Assembly: GCF_009735685.1 (NCBI RefSeq)
Contig: NZ_WHPN01000035.1
Span: 1 to 62,369, forward strand
Direction: 5' to 3'
Length of the DNA stretch: 62,369 bases
Source of the DNA: Streptomyces lycii
GTDB lineage: Bacteria > Actinomycetota > Actinomycetes > Streptomycetales > Streptomycetaceae
The notes beneath the pieces were generated by a model. The model was not told the origin of the DNA. It saw only the letters and a list, made by a program, of their open reading frames with translations, and did not search any database. Shown one piece after another: positions 43,319-52,600 of the stretch. The first letter of the stretch is position 1, and every line of letters begins with the position of its first letter. The translations under genes were made by a program, and so were the position numbers.

Positions 43319-44353
43319 CTACGGGAGGGTAACGACCGTGGCTGCGTAGGCGAGACCCGCCCCGAAGCCGATGACCAGCGCGGTGTCACCGCTCTTCGCC
43401 TGCCCCGTCGCGAGCAGCCGCTCCATCGCGAGCGGAATCGAGGCCGCCGAGGTGTTGCCGGTGGTCTCGACGTCCCGGGCGACCGTGACGTGCTCGGGCA
43501 GCTTGAGGGTCTTCACCATCGAGTCGATGATCCGCATGTTGGCCTGGTGCGGGATGAAGACGTCCAGGTCGGCCGGGCTGACCCCGGCCGCGTCCAGCGC
43601 CTGCTGGGCGACCTTGGCCATCTCGAACACCGCCCACCGGAAGACCGCCTGGCCCTCCTGGCGGATCGCGGGGAACTTCAGCTCCCCGTCGGCGCCGACC
43701 GGCAGCTGACCCACGTCGCCGACGCGGTAGCCGTCCCACGGGACGGTCTGCGAGATGACGTCGGACTTGTCGCCCTCCGAGCCCCAGACGCTCGGGCCCA
43801 TCGCCGGCTCCTGGGACGGGCCGACGACGACCGCTCCCGCGCCGTCGCCGAACAGGAACGCCGTCGAGCGGTCCGTGACGTCGGTCAGGTCCGACAGCCG
43901 CTCGACGCCGATGACGAGGACGTGCTCGGCGCTGCCCTCGGTGACCATGCCCTTGGCCAGGGTGAGCCCGTAGCCGAAGGCCGCGCAGCCCGCGTTGATG
44001 TCGAACGCCGCGGGCTTGCCGGCGCCCAGCTTGTGCGCGATCTCGGTGGCGATGGCGGGGGTCTGCTTGAAGTGCGAGACGGTGGCGACGATGACGCCGC
44101 CGATCTGCTCCGGATCGAGCCCCGCGTCGGCGATGGCCTTGCCCGCCGCCTCGACCGCCATCACCGCGACGGTCTCCTCCGGGCCCGCCCAGTGCCGGGT
44201 GGCGATGCCGGAGCGCGAGCGGATCCACTCGTCGGACGAGTCGATGTGCTTGAGGATCTCCTCGTTCGGCACCACCCGGGTGGGGCGGTAGCCGCCGACG
44301 CCGGTGATCCGCGCGTACGGTGCGCCCTTGCCGGGCTTGATCTTCGACGTCAT
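43319..44353 (-). CDS. fabH: 3-oxoacyl-ACP synthase III
   Basis: A 344-residue initiating condensing enzyme that joins acyl-CoA starters to malonyl-ACP; in streptomycetes it favours branched short-chain starters. The catalytic triad is visible as Cys in DINAGCAAFGYG, His in FIPHQANMRIID and Asn in TTGNTSAASIP. Its ATG overlaps the fabD stop by four bases (ATGA), so the two are translationally coupled. Confidence 0.97.
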   Translation of the reverse strand: MTSKIKPGKGAPYARITGVGGYRPTRVVPNEEILKHIDSSDEWIRSRSGIATRHWAGPEETVAVMAVEAAGKAIADAGLDPEQIGGVIVATVSHFKQTPAIATEIAHKLGAGKPAAFDINAGCAAFGYGLTLAKGMVTEGSAEHVLVIGVERLSDLTDVTDRSTAFLFGDGAGAVVVGPSQEPAMGPSVWGSEGDKSDVISQTVPWDGYRVGDVGQLPVGADGELKFPAIRQEGQAVFRWAVFEMAKVAQQALDAAGVSPADLDVFIPHQANMRIIDSMVKTLKLPEHVTVARDVETTGNTSAASIPLAMERLLATGQAKSGDTALVIGFGAGLAYAATVVTLP

Positions 44354-45312
44354 CGTGAGGAGCGCTCCTGTTCCGCGGACGGGCCGGCGTGCTCGGCGAT
44401 GAGCTCGCGGGCGGCCTCGATGTGGTCCGGTGTCTTCAGCGCCAGCGTCTTGACCCCCGGCAGCGCCCGCTTGGCCAGGCCCGTGAGGGTGCCGGCGGGG
44501 GAGACCTCGATCAGCGCGGTGACGCCCAGGGCCTTGAAGGTCTCCATGCACAGGTCCCAGCGGACCGGGTTGGAGACCTGTCCGGCCAGCCGCCGGACGA
44601 CGTCCCGGCCGGACTTGACGGTCTGCCCGTCCCGGTTCGAGACGTACGGCGTGTGCGGGTCGTGGACGGTGAGGGCGCCGACGGCGTCCTCCATCGCGGC
44701 GACCGCCGGAGCCATGTGGTGGGTGTGGAACGCCCCGGCCACCTTCAGCGGCATGACGCGCGCCTTCTCGGGCCGGTCCTCGGCGAGCGCCGCCAGCTGC
44801 TCCGCGGTGCCCGCGGCGACGATCTGGCCGGCGCCGTTGACGTTCGCCGGGGCCAGGCCGAGCTTGGTCAGATGCGCGACGACCTGTTCGTGGTCGCCGC
44901 CGAGCACGGCGGACATGCCGGTCTCGGTGACGGCCGCGGCCTCGGCCATCGCCAGGCCCCGCTTGCGCACCAGCGCGATGGCGTCCGTCTCGCTCAGCAC
45001 ACCGGTGAGCGCGGCGGCGGTCAGCTCGCCGACGCTGTGTCCGGCGGCGGCGCCGACCAGCCGCGGGATGTCGGCCGCCGGGTCGTCGAAGAGGGCGCGG
45101 GCGGAGACCAGGCCCGCGGCCACCAGCAGCGGCTGGGCCACGGCGGTGTCGCGGATCGCGTCGGCGTCGGCCTCCGTGCCGTAGTGGACCAGGTCCAGGC
45201 CGGAGACGGCCGACCACTCCGCCAGGCGTGCGGAGACACCGGGGAGGTCGAGCCAGGGAGTCAGGAAGCCGGGCGTCTGAGCGCCTTGGCCGGGAGCGAC
45301 GAGTACGAGCAC
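44350..45312 (-). CDS. fabD: Malonyl-CoA:ACP transacylase
   Basis: A 320-residue acyltransferase that loads malonate on AcpP. The active-site serine lies in AAGHSVGELTAAAL, with VAPGQGAQTPGFL at the N-terminus and AGAFHTHHMAPA carrying the catalytic histidine. GTG 45312 is chosen because known Streptomyces FabD proteins begin LVLVAPGQG; another in-frame GTG lies two codons earlier at 45318. It is the first gene of the fab operon, 89 bases downstream of fasR. Confidence 0.95.
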   Translation of the reverse strand: MLVLVAPGQGAQTPGFLTPWLDLPGVSARLAEWSAVSGLDLVHYGTEADADAIRDTAVAQPLLVAAGLVSARALFDDPAADIPRLVGAAAGHSVGELTAAALTGVLSETDAIALVRKRGLAMAEAAAVTETGMSAVLGGDHEQVVAHLTKLGLAPANVNGAGQIVAAGTAEQLAALAEDRPEKARVMPLKVAGAFHTHHMAPAVAAMEDAVGALTVHDPHTPYVSNRDGQTVKSGRDVVRRLAGQVSNPVRWDLCMETFKALGVTALIEVSPAGTLTGLAKRALPGVKTLALKTPDHIEAARELIAEHAGPSAEQERSSR

Positions 45313-45387
45313 TCTCACACTCTCTCTTGTCGGCGGCCCCCGCCGCCGGTGGGGACAGGGACCAAGAACGGACAGGGTAATTGTGGG

Positions 45388-45396
45388 TGTCCGACA
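45388..45396. promoter_or_regulatory. Palindrome TGTCCGACA between fasR and fabD
   Basis: The 89-base gap holds the small palindrome TGTCCGACA flanked by an A-tract (ACAAAAA), 76 bases upstream of fabD and only six bases after the fasR stop. It is a candidate FasR or promoter element; I could not define convincing hexamers around it. Confidence 0.4.
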
Positions 45397-45401
45397 AAAA
45401 G

Positions 45402-46589
45402 CTACGGCTGGGAATCCGCGTCCCGAAGTCGCCCCAGGATCAGCGCGACGCGCAGCGTGAACGCCGACCGCACGTCGGAGGGCGACCAGCCGGTGACGTC
45501 TGTCACACGTCGGAGCCGGTAGCGCACGGTGTTGGGGTGAACGAAAAGCATCCGGGCGGCGCCTTCGAGGCTGCTCGCCTGCTCCAGATAGACGCTCAGG
45601 GTTTCCAGGAGCGCCGAGCCGGCCTCCTCCAGCGGTCTGTAGATCTCCTCCACCAGCTGCTCGCGGGCGGCGGTGTCGCCGGCCATCGCGCGCTCCGGCA
45701 GCAGATCGTCCGCGAGCACCGGACGGGGCGCGTCGGGCCAGGCCGCGCACGCCCTCAGCCCGGCGGCCGCGGCGGCGGCGGAACGGGTCGCGGACAGCAG
45801 GTCGCCGACGACGGGGCCGGCCACGACCGGGCCCGCGGCGAACGGGCCGATCAGGTCCTTCGCGCAGCGCAGCGGGTCGTCGCTGCCGCCCGCGATCACC
45901 ACCAGCCGGGTGCCGAGCACCCCGGTGAGCACCTGGAGCTTGGCGTGCCGCGCGGCGCGGCGGATGGCCTCGACGGTCAGTTCGCTGTCGCCGTCGGGCG
46001 CGGTGCCGAGTACGACCGCGACATGCTCGGGCGAGCTCCAGCCCAGCGCGGCGGCCCGGGACAGCGCGCCCTCGTCGGCCTCCCCGGACAGCACCGCGTT
46101 GACGACCAGCGACTCCAGCCGGGCGTCCCAGGCGCCCCGGGCCTCGGCGGCCTGCGCGTACACCTGGGCGGTGGCGAAGGCGATCTCACGGGCGTAGACG
46201 AGCAGCGCCTCGCGCAGCGCCGACTCGTCACCGGGGGCTGCGACCTCGTCGATCGCCGACTCCATGACCTCGATGGTCGTACGGACCATCTCGACGGTCT
46301 GCCGCAGCGTGATCGCCCGGGTCAGCTCGCGCGGCGCGGTGCCGAAGACGTCCGTGCTGATCGCCTGCGGGGTCTCCGGGTGCCGGAACCACTCGGTGAA
46401 GGCCGCGATGCCGGCCTGGGCGACCAGTCCGATCCAGGACCGGTTCTCCGGGGGCATCGCCCGGTACCACGGCAGCGTCTCGTCCATGCGGGCGATGGCG
46501 CTCGCCGCGAGGCTGCCGGACGACTTCTCCAGCCGGCGCAGGGTGCCGGCGTGGGCATGGGAGTGATCAGACGCATCGGATTGAGGCAC
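45402..46589 (-). CDS. fasR: PucR/CdaR-type transcriptional activator of the fab operon
   Basis: A 395-residue regulator with a C-terminal PucR helix-turn-helix (LEGAARMLFVHPNTVRYRLRRV) and an N-terminal region of FasR type (MDETLPWYRAMPPENRSWIGL, FRHPETPQAISTDVFG). FasR proteins activate the adjacent fabDHPF genes in streptomycetes, which fits the conserved position. The start is uncertain: GTG 46589 (VPQSDASDHSH) has GAGGCAGG upstream, while ATG 46607 is six codons earlier without a ribosome site. Confidence 0.93.
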   Translation of the reverse strand: MPQSDASDHSHAHAGTLRRLEKSSGSLAASAIARMDETLPWYRAMPPENRSWIGLVAQAGIAAFTEWFRHPETPQAISTDVFGTAPRELTRAITLRQTVEMVRTTIEVMESAIDEVAAPGDESALREALLVYAREIAFATAQVYAQAAEARGAWDARLESLVVNAVLSGEADEGALSRAAALGWSSPEHVAVVLGTAPDGDSELTVEAIRRAARHAKLQVLTGVLGTRLVVIAGGSDDPLRCAKDLIGPFAAGPVVAGPVVGDLLSATRSAAAAAAGLRACAAWPDAPRPVLADDLLPERAMAGDTAAREQLVEEIYRPLEEAGSALLETLSVYLEQASSLEGAARMLFVHPNTVRYRLRRVTDVTGWSPSDVRSAFTLRVALILGRLRDADSQP

Positions 46590-46693
46590 GGGACAAGCCT
46601 GCCTCATCCGTGGCCGGTCCGGGGGCGCGGGGCCGGTGCCGTGCCCGCGAGGCCGCCCGTGCCCGCCCGCGTGCCGCCGTCTACGGTGAGGGC

Positions 46694-47398
46694 ATGAGCG
46701 AGGTCTGGCGGGCGGACGCACGGTTCCCGGGCGGCGACGCGGAGGCCGGGATCGACACCCGGCACGCGTTCTCCTTCGGCAGGTTCTACGACCCGGACAA
46801 TCTCCGCTTCGGCGCGCTCGTCGCCTGCAACGAGGAGCGGCTGGCGCCGGGGGCGGGCTTCGCGGAGCACCCGCACCGCGACACGGAGATCGTGACCTGG
46901 GTCGTCGAGGGAGAGCTGACCCACCGGGACTCGGCGGGGAACGAGACGGTCGTGCGCCCCGGTGACGTCCAGCGCCTCGGCGCGGGCTCCGGCGTGCGGC
47001 ACGAGGAGCGCAACGACGGCGAAGCGCCGCTGGTCTTCGTACAGACCTGGCTGTCGCCGGAGCGGCCCGGCGGGCAGCCGGAGTACGAGGTGGTGCGCGG
47101 CATCGCGGACCGCACGCCGCTCGCCGTGGAACGGGCGGGCGCCGTGCTGTACCCGCGCCGCCCGGCCCCGGGAGCGCCGGTCGCGCTGCCGGACGCGCCG
47201 CGGGTGTACGTGCACGTGGTGCGGGGCGCCGTGCGGCTGGACTCCGTGCGGCTGGACGGGGAACGGACGGACGGGGAGCGGACGGACGGCGAGTGGCTGG
47301 GACCGGGGGACGCGGCGCGGATCGCGCCGTGCGCGGGCCGCGGGATGGTCGCGGACGACGCGGGACCGACGGAACTCCTGGTCTGGGAGCTGCCTTGA
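46694..47398 (+). CDS. Pirin-family cupin protein
   Basis: A 234-residue bicupin of the pirin/YhhW type. The N-terminal cupin holds the metal-binding pattern FAEHPHRDTEIVTWVVEGEL and a second conserved segment GSGVRHEERN. Some members are quercetin dioxygenases, others regulators. An in-frame short repeat (LDGERTDGERTDGEW) lies in the C-terminal half. ATG 46694 has GAGGG just upstream. It diverges from fasR and ends at a nested hairpin. Confidence 0.9.
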   Translation: MSEVWRADARFPGGDAEAGIDTRHAFSFGRFYDPDNLRFGALVACNEERLAPGAGFAEHPHRDTEIVTWVVEGELTHRDSAGNETVVRPGDVQRLGAGSGVRHEERNDGEAPLVFVQTWLSPERPGGQPEYEVVRGIADRTPLAVERAGAVLYPRRPAPGAPVALPDAPRVYVHVVRGAVRLDSVRLDGERTDGERTDGEWLGPGDAARIAPCAGRGMVADDAGPTELLVWELP

Positions 47399-47431
47399 CC
47401 CGCCCCTCGGACTGAAGCCGGAGAGGTCGGC

Positions 47432-47483
47432 CTTCCCGACCGTCCCCGTGCCGCCGCGCGGCACGGGGTTCGGGGTCGGGAAG
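47432..47483. terminator. Nested double hairpin between pirin and DUF397 genes
   Basis: An outer stem CTTCCCGACC (47432-47441) with GGTCGGGAAG (47474-47483) encloses an inner stem CCCCGTGCCGC (47444-47454) with GCGGCACGGGG (47458-47468). It lies between two convergent genes and probably terminates both. Confidence 0.8.
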
Positions 47484-47516
47484 CCGTGGCTCCTGCCCGG
47501 CCGGTGTGCGGGGAGA

Positions 47517-47711
47517 TCAGCGCAGGTCGTCGACGAACGCCCGCCAGGCGCCCGGGGCGAGGGTCAGGACGGGGCCGGTCGGATTCTTGCTGTCACGGAC
47601 CAGGACGGCGTCACGGCGGTCGTCGGCCACCTCGACGCACTCGCCGCCGGTGTTGCCGCTGTAGCTGGACTTACGCCACCGCGCGTTCTTCAGGCTGGGA
47701 CCGGTCTCCAT
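47517..47711 (-). CDS. DUF397 small protein (second copy)
   Basis: A 64-residue DUF397 protein (ARWRKSSYSGNTGGECVEVAD, VLVRDSKNPTGPVL). Its ATG at 47711 follows GGAGGAGCGTT and lies inside the 3' end of the XRE gene, overlapping it by 41 bases in another frame, so the two are strongly coupled. The arrangement parallels the pair at 9461-10530 but the sequences differ clearly. Confidence 0.92.
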   Translation of the reverse strand: METGPSLKNARWRKSSYSGNTGGECVEVADDRRDAVLVRDSKNPTGPVLTLAPGAWRAFVDDLR

Positions 47712-48519
47712 AACGCTCCTCCATCACGCGGGCGATCAGCGCCGCCGAGTCCTCGACGGAGAGGGCTGCGGCTTGGAGGTGAGCGTAGCGGCGTGAGGCT
47801 TCCCTGATGGTGTCGGGGTTGGCGGTCATGTGCCCGGAGATGAGGTCCTCCGTGTAGACGACGTCCGGGTCGTCGTCGAAGCGCATGGTGGTGAACGAGC
47901 CGGCCAGGCTTGCGTGTTCACCAGCCATGAACGGCAGCACCTGAACGCGCATCCAGCGGTGACCGGCGAACTCCAGCAACCGTTCGAGCTGCCCCCGCAT
48001 CGTCTCCCGGCCGCCGATCGGCCGGTGCAGCGCCGCCTCGTCCAGGATCACCCAGGCCAGCGGCGGCCGCTCCCGGTCCAGGATGCGCTGGCGCTCCATC
48101 CGGGCCGCGACCAAGCCCTCCAGGTCGTCCGGCATGCCGGTGGCCAGCACGGCCCGCGCGTACTCCTCGGTCTGCAGCAGGCCGTACACCAACTGCGCCT
48201 GATACGTCGAGATGTACGCGGCGCGCGCCTCCATGTCCGCGTACGGCTGGAACCAGTTCGGGAGCCGGCTGCGCAGGACCAGGCCGACCAGGCGGGAGAA
48301 GACGCCGTCCGTGCCGAGCGCCGCGTCCACCCGCTCCGAGAAGTCGCGCGTCGGGATTTTCTTCGTGGTCTCGATCTGGCCGATGAGCGAACCGGTGCAG
48401 AAGATGATGTCGCCGAGCTGGGCCTGACTGAGGCCGTTGGCCTCTCTCTGGCGGCGCAGCTCCCAGCCGTAGTACGCCAAGGGGGAAGCGGTGGGATCGA
48501 GCGACTGGACATGGGCCAC
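47671..48519 (-). CDS. XRE-family regulator with DUF5753 domain (second copy)
   Basis: A 282-residue regulator with an XRE helix-turn-helix at residues about 18-75 (LRRQREANGLSQAQLGDIIF, SLIGQIETTKKIP) and the DUF5753 effector domain (YQAQLVYGLLQTEEYARAVL, MRVQVLPFMAGEHASLAGSF, VVYTEDLISGHM). The GTG at 48519 is preceded by CCGGAGGTGTCCGCC, an ideal ribosome site, whereas a GTG three codons earlier would sit directly on that site. It forms a two-gene unit with the DUF397 gene. Unlike the first copy, no ATPase gene is adjacent. Confidence 0.92.
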   Translation of the reverse strand: MAHVQSLDPTASPLAYYGWELRRQREANGLSQAQLGDIIFCTGSLIGQIETTKKIPTRDFSERVDAALGTDGVFSRLVGLVLRSRLPNWFQPYADMEARAAYISTYQAQLVYGLLQTEEYARAVLATGMPDDLEGLVAARMERQRILDRERPPLAWVILDEAALHRPIGGRETMRGQLERLLEFAGHRWMRVQVLPFMAGEHASLAGSFTTMRFDDDPDVVYTEDLISGHMTANPDTIREASRRYAHLQAAALSVEDSAALIARVMEERYGDRSQPEERAVA

Positions 48520-48725
48520 GGCGGACACCTCCGGCCTGCGACGCCTCACGGCGTTCGTATCGGTACGTAGCCGAGCGTAATCGCCACGTCGCACTCCGGT
48601 GGTGGGAATCCCGTAAGCGGTCCGCAGGCGCAGGCCCCCGGCCCCGGGCCGCGGACCGGGCCCGCGCCGGGTTCTTGGTGTGCGCCGACGCGGGCTCCCG
48701 GGACGCGGGAAGGGTGGCGGCGCCG

Positions 48726-49544
48726 TCAGCCCTCCCGGAGTTCGGCCAGCACCGCGTCGGTGAACGCCGGCCAGGCCTCGGCCGCCCACGGCCCGAAGTC
48801 CCGGTCGGTGAGCACGACACAGGCCGCCCCCGCCTCCGGGTCGACCCACAGGAACGTGCCCGACTGCCCGAAGTGGCCGAACGTCCCGGGCGAGGACGAA
48901 CCGCCGGTCCAGTGCGGGGACTTGCCGTTGCGGATTTCGAAGCCGAGGCCCCAGTCGTTGGGCTTCTGGTGGCCGTAGCCCGGGAGCACGCCGGACAGGC
49001 CGGGGTGGACGACCCGGGTCGCCTCGGCCACGGTCCTCGGGTCCAGCAGGCGCGGCGCCTGCAACTCGGCGGCGAACCGCGCCAGGTCGGCGGTCGTGGA
49101 GACGCCGTCCTTGGCGGGGGAGCCGGGCAGGTCGGTGGCGGTCATGCCGAGCGGTTCCAGCACCGCCTGGCGCAGATACTCGGGGAACGGGATCTCGGTG
49201 ACCTTCGCCAGATGGTCGCCCAGCGCCTCGAAACCGGCGTTGGAGTACAGCCGCCGGTCGCCGGGCGGCGCCAGCGGCCGGTCGTCGTCGAACGCGAGCC
49301 CGGAGGTGTGGGCCAGCAGATGGCGGACGGTCGAGCCCTCCGGCCCGGCCGGTTCGTCCAGATCGACGGCGCCCTCCTCGTACGCCACGAGCGCGGCGTA
49401 GGCGGCGAGCGGCTTGGTGACGGAGGCGAGGGGGAAACGGTGACCGTCCGGCCCGTGCGACCCGGCGACACCGCCGTCGGCTCGGACGACGACGGCCGCC
49501 GCGGTGGGCACCGGCCAGTTCTCGATCGTGCGCAGGCTCTGCAT
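48726..49544 (-). CDS. Beta-lactamase-fold serine hydrolase
   Basis: A 272-residue class C beta-lactamase-like hydrolase. The nucleophile motif SxxK is Ser41-Val-Thr-Lys44 (PLASVTKPLAAY), and the YxN motif is Tyr100-Ser-Asn102 (RLYSNAGFEAL). A late HWTGGSSSPGTFGHFGQSGT region takes the place of the KTG motif. No signal peptide is visible, so it is probably a cytoplasmic esterase or peptidase rather than a resistance enzyme. It lies 61 bases downstream of the giant gene on the same strand. Confidence 0.9.
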   Translation of the reverse strand: MQSLRTIENWPVPTAAAVVVRADGGVAGSHGPDGHRFPLASVTKPLAAYAALVAYEEGAVDLDEPAGPEGSTVRHLLAHTSGLAFDDDRPLAPPGDRRLYSNAGFEALGDHLAKVTEIPFPEYLRQAVLEPLGMTATDLPGSPAKDGVSTTADLARFAAELQAPRLLDPRTVAEATRVVHPGLSGVLPGYGHQKPNDWGLGFEIRNGKSPHWTGGSSSPGTFGHFGQSGTFLWVDPEAGAACVVLTDRDFGPWAAEAWPAFTDAVLAELREG

Positions 49545-49605
49545 GCGACCGAGCCTAAACGCAGTCGTCCGGTGGACGCCCGCGGCCTCCGCCGAGGTCC
49601 GCCGG

Positions 49606-52600
49606 TCACCTCTGGACACCGCCGGCCGGTGCCCCGAGGCGGCCGTGCGGGTCCGCCACCTTGGCCCCGTCCCGGGCGGACGCGAGCATCCGCCGGACCG
49701 CGGGCGCGGGCATCCGCACGATCACCGGGGTGGGCACCAGATGGTCGCGGACGGCCGACTCGACCCGCCGCGTCGCCCGGTTGCGCACCCGCGCGACGAC
49801 CCGTACCCGCAGGTCGAACTGGACCAGGACCGACTGCGTCCTGGGCTTGCGCACCGGCATGGAGCCGGAGCCGGCCGCGGCGTTGTCGGTGACGGCGCCG
49901 CCGTTGTCGGAGCGGAGCAGCGCCTCGTTCAGCCGGAACTCCTGCGCGTTCAGCAGCCCCGCTCCCGCCGCTCCGCGCACGTTCTTGCCGTGCTCCCGCC
50001 CGTGCTGGTGGTCCTGCCCCGTCGGCCGGTCCCCGTCCGGGGAACTCGGCGCGATCGCCTCGAACGTCATGGTGTCACCGGCGTCCAGCACCCTGCCGTG
50101 GGTCAGCTGCGCGTGCAGGGACGTCTCCAGGTCCTGGCCCGCGACGCCGGTGGCGTGGGCGGGCGGCAGCTTCACCCCGGCGGACGCCAGCAGCGGCAGC
50201 GCCGACGCGAGCCACTCGGTGGACACGGCCTCCTGCTGCGCGTACGCGGCGGCCTGCCCCGTGTCGTGGAACCGGGAACCGCCGTGTGCGGCCCGCACCG
50301 CCTCGCGGACCGCGCCCCGGATGCCCGGCGCCCCGCGGAAGCCGTTGACCTGCGCCTCGTCGGGGAGGGTGACTCCTAGCGAGCGCCACCGCGCCAGACG
50401 CGACGGGTCGTCCCCGCCCGTGCGCTTCAGGTTCCTCCCGGCCAACGCCCCGTCCCGCACCGGGGTCACCCGGTCCAGGGCCCGCAGATCGTGTTCGAGG
50501 ATCCGGTGGACCAGATCACCCTCCAGGGCGGTCCGGGCGATCACGCCCTCGGAGGAGCGCAGCGTCAGCGCGCCCCGGACCGGGACGGTCACCCCGCGGG
50601 ACTCCGCCTTGGCGTCGGCGACGGTCTTGACCCCGGTCTGGCCGCGCCCCGAGGAGCCGCGCTTGCGCGAGGAGCTCGAGCCTGCGCCGAGCCCGGCGGC
50701 CGCACCGGTGCTCTTGACCGGGTGCTGTCCGAGTTCCGGCTTGCCGGCACCCGTGACCATCGCGTCGACACCACGGATGCCGGACTCCTCCTCGCTGTCG
50801 CTGCGGCCGCTGACGGCGGAGGTGATGTACTCCATGTCCCGGCCGTCCGAGGCCCGGTCGCCGACCGAGCCGGGGCCGGTGGCCTCCACGGCGAACTCCG
50901 CCCAGTACGGCGTCCTCCGGCCGCGGAACAGCTCGACCGTCACCCCGCCGTCCATGGCACCGGCCAGCAGCCCGGTCGCGCCGTCCCGGTCCAGCACCCG
51001 CAGCAGCCGCTGGACGTTGTCGTACGGGTCGTCCGACTGCCGCTCCGGCAGCAGCTCCCGGGCCAGGGCGCGCGCCTTCGCGCCGCCCTCGGTGCGCAGC
51101 TGCCGGATCAGCGGTCTGAAGTCGGGCAGCTGCTCGATCATCCCGAAGCCCGGGGGAGTGCCCTGCCGCAGCTGCGCCGGCACGCCCGCCTGCGCCGGGG
51201 TGACGGCGGGCGCGGCGGGCGCGGGTCCGTCCGCGGCCCCCTCGCGCGGCCGTTCCCCGGGCGGCAGCAGACTGGCCGGCGTCCGGCCGGCCGCGCGGTC
51301 GGCCTCGCCCTGTTCCCGGGCCGCCCGCCGCTCCGCCGCCCGTTCCGCGGGCGTTCGCAGGGGGATGCCCGCGGCTTCGCACTGCTCCTTCGTGAGCCAT
51401 ACGGAGACCTCCGCCGGAACGGTCCGCTCGGCGGAGGCGACGTACGGCCTGCCGCCGACGGTGACCTCGGCGGACATCCGCATCGCCAGGTCGCACTGCA
51501 CCAGGTACAGGTCCCGGCCGCGCGGGCTGTGCGCGTTGCGCTCGATGCTGCCGGCCAGCGACTCGGACGCGTTGCTGGTGCCCGCCAGTGTCCAGCTCGC
51601 GCCCACGGCCTCGCCGATCCGCCACTTCGGGTCGTCGCCGGGGTGCAGCACCTGGTTGTCCTGCATGCTCAGGCCCTGGGCGCGGAAGCCGCCGCTGCGG
51701 CCCCTGCCGCGCTGGCCGGACGCCTGGTGGCCGCCGAGGACGTAGTTCTCGGTGCCCGCGCCGCTGTCCCGGTGCACCACCCGCGGCCGGGTGAGCGCGA
51801 ACCGGGTGCCGACCGCACCGCTCAGCGCGGCCAGCCGCCTGGGGTGGCGCAGGTTCTTCACCACCCAGCCGGAGGAGACGCCCTGGCGCAGGGCGGCGGA
51901 CACGGCGCGCGCGGAGAGCCGCTCCTCGATCGCGAGCCGGGGCGCCAGCCCGTCCGTCTCGAACGCGCGGTCGCGGCGTACGGCGTCGTTGCGCGCCGCC
52001 GCCTTGGCCAGCAGTTCGTACGCCATGGCACGGACCGGCTCGCCGCTGCCGGCGGTCTCCACGAACTGCCAGTCCCGCACCGTGCGGCCGCGCGGCTGCC
52101 AGGAGCCGGAGGTCAGCTCGCCGATGCCGGACTCCGCGACCGGGGTGAGGGGGGTGGCGCGGCGGCGGCCGGCACGGGCCTCCAGCAGCTGGTGGTTCTC
52201 GTCGTCCAGGGTGAAGGCGCTGGGGGTGGTCAGCCGTACGTCCTGTGTGCCGAGCCGCAGCGGATTGTCCGCGGCGTCGTCGGCGGAGGACGCGATCCGC
52301 TCCACCTCCGGCGTGTCCCGGCCGGGGGCGCCCGGGGTGAGGGCCCGCTTGGCGGTGCGCTCCCGCTCCACCAGCGTCACCTGCACGGACAGCCGGAGCG
52401 GGCCGCCGAAGGCGCTCGACCGGGTGTCGCCGTTGCTGAGCGAGTCGGTACGGGTCGTGGGCCCGCCCTGGGCGCGCCGGGTGCCCTGCCACAGGGCGTC
52501 CCCCGTGACCTGGCCGGAGAGCGCGCCCGGGATCAGGCGCACCTGCCCGACGGCGCGCACGCCGCCCCCGCGGGCGCCGGCACGACCGCTCTGGAGGCCG

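Noticed and set aside
48726..49544. Antibiotic-resistance beta-lactamase
   Set aside because: It has SxxK and YSN motifs but no signal peptide and no KTG triad, so a general serine hydrolase is the safer call.
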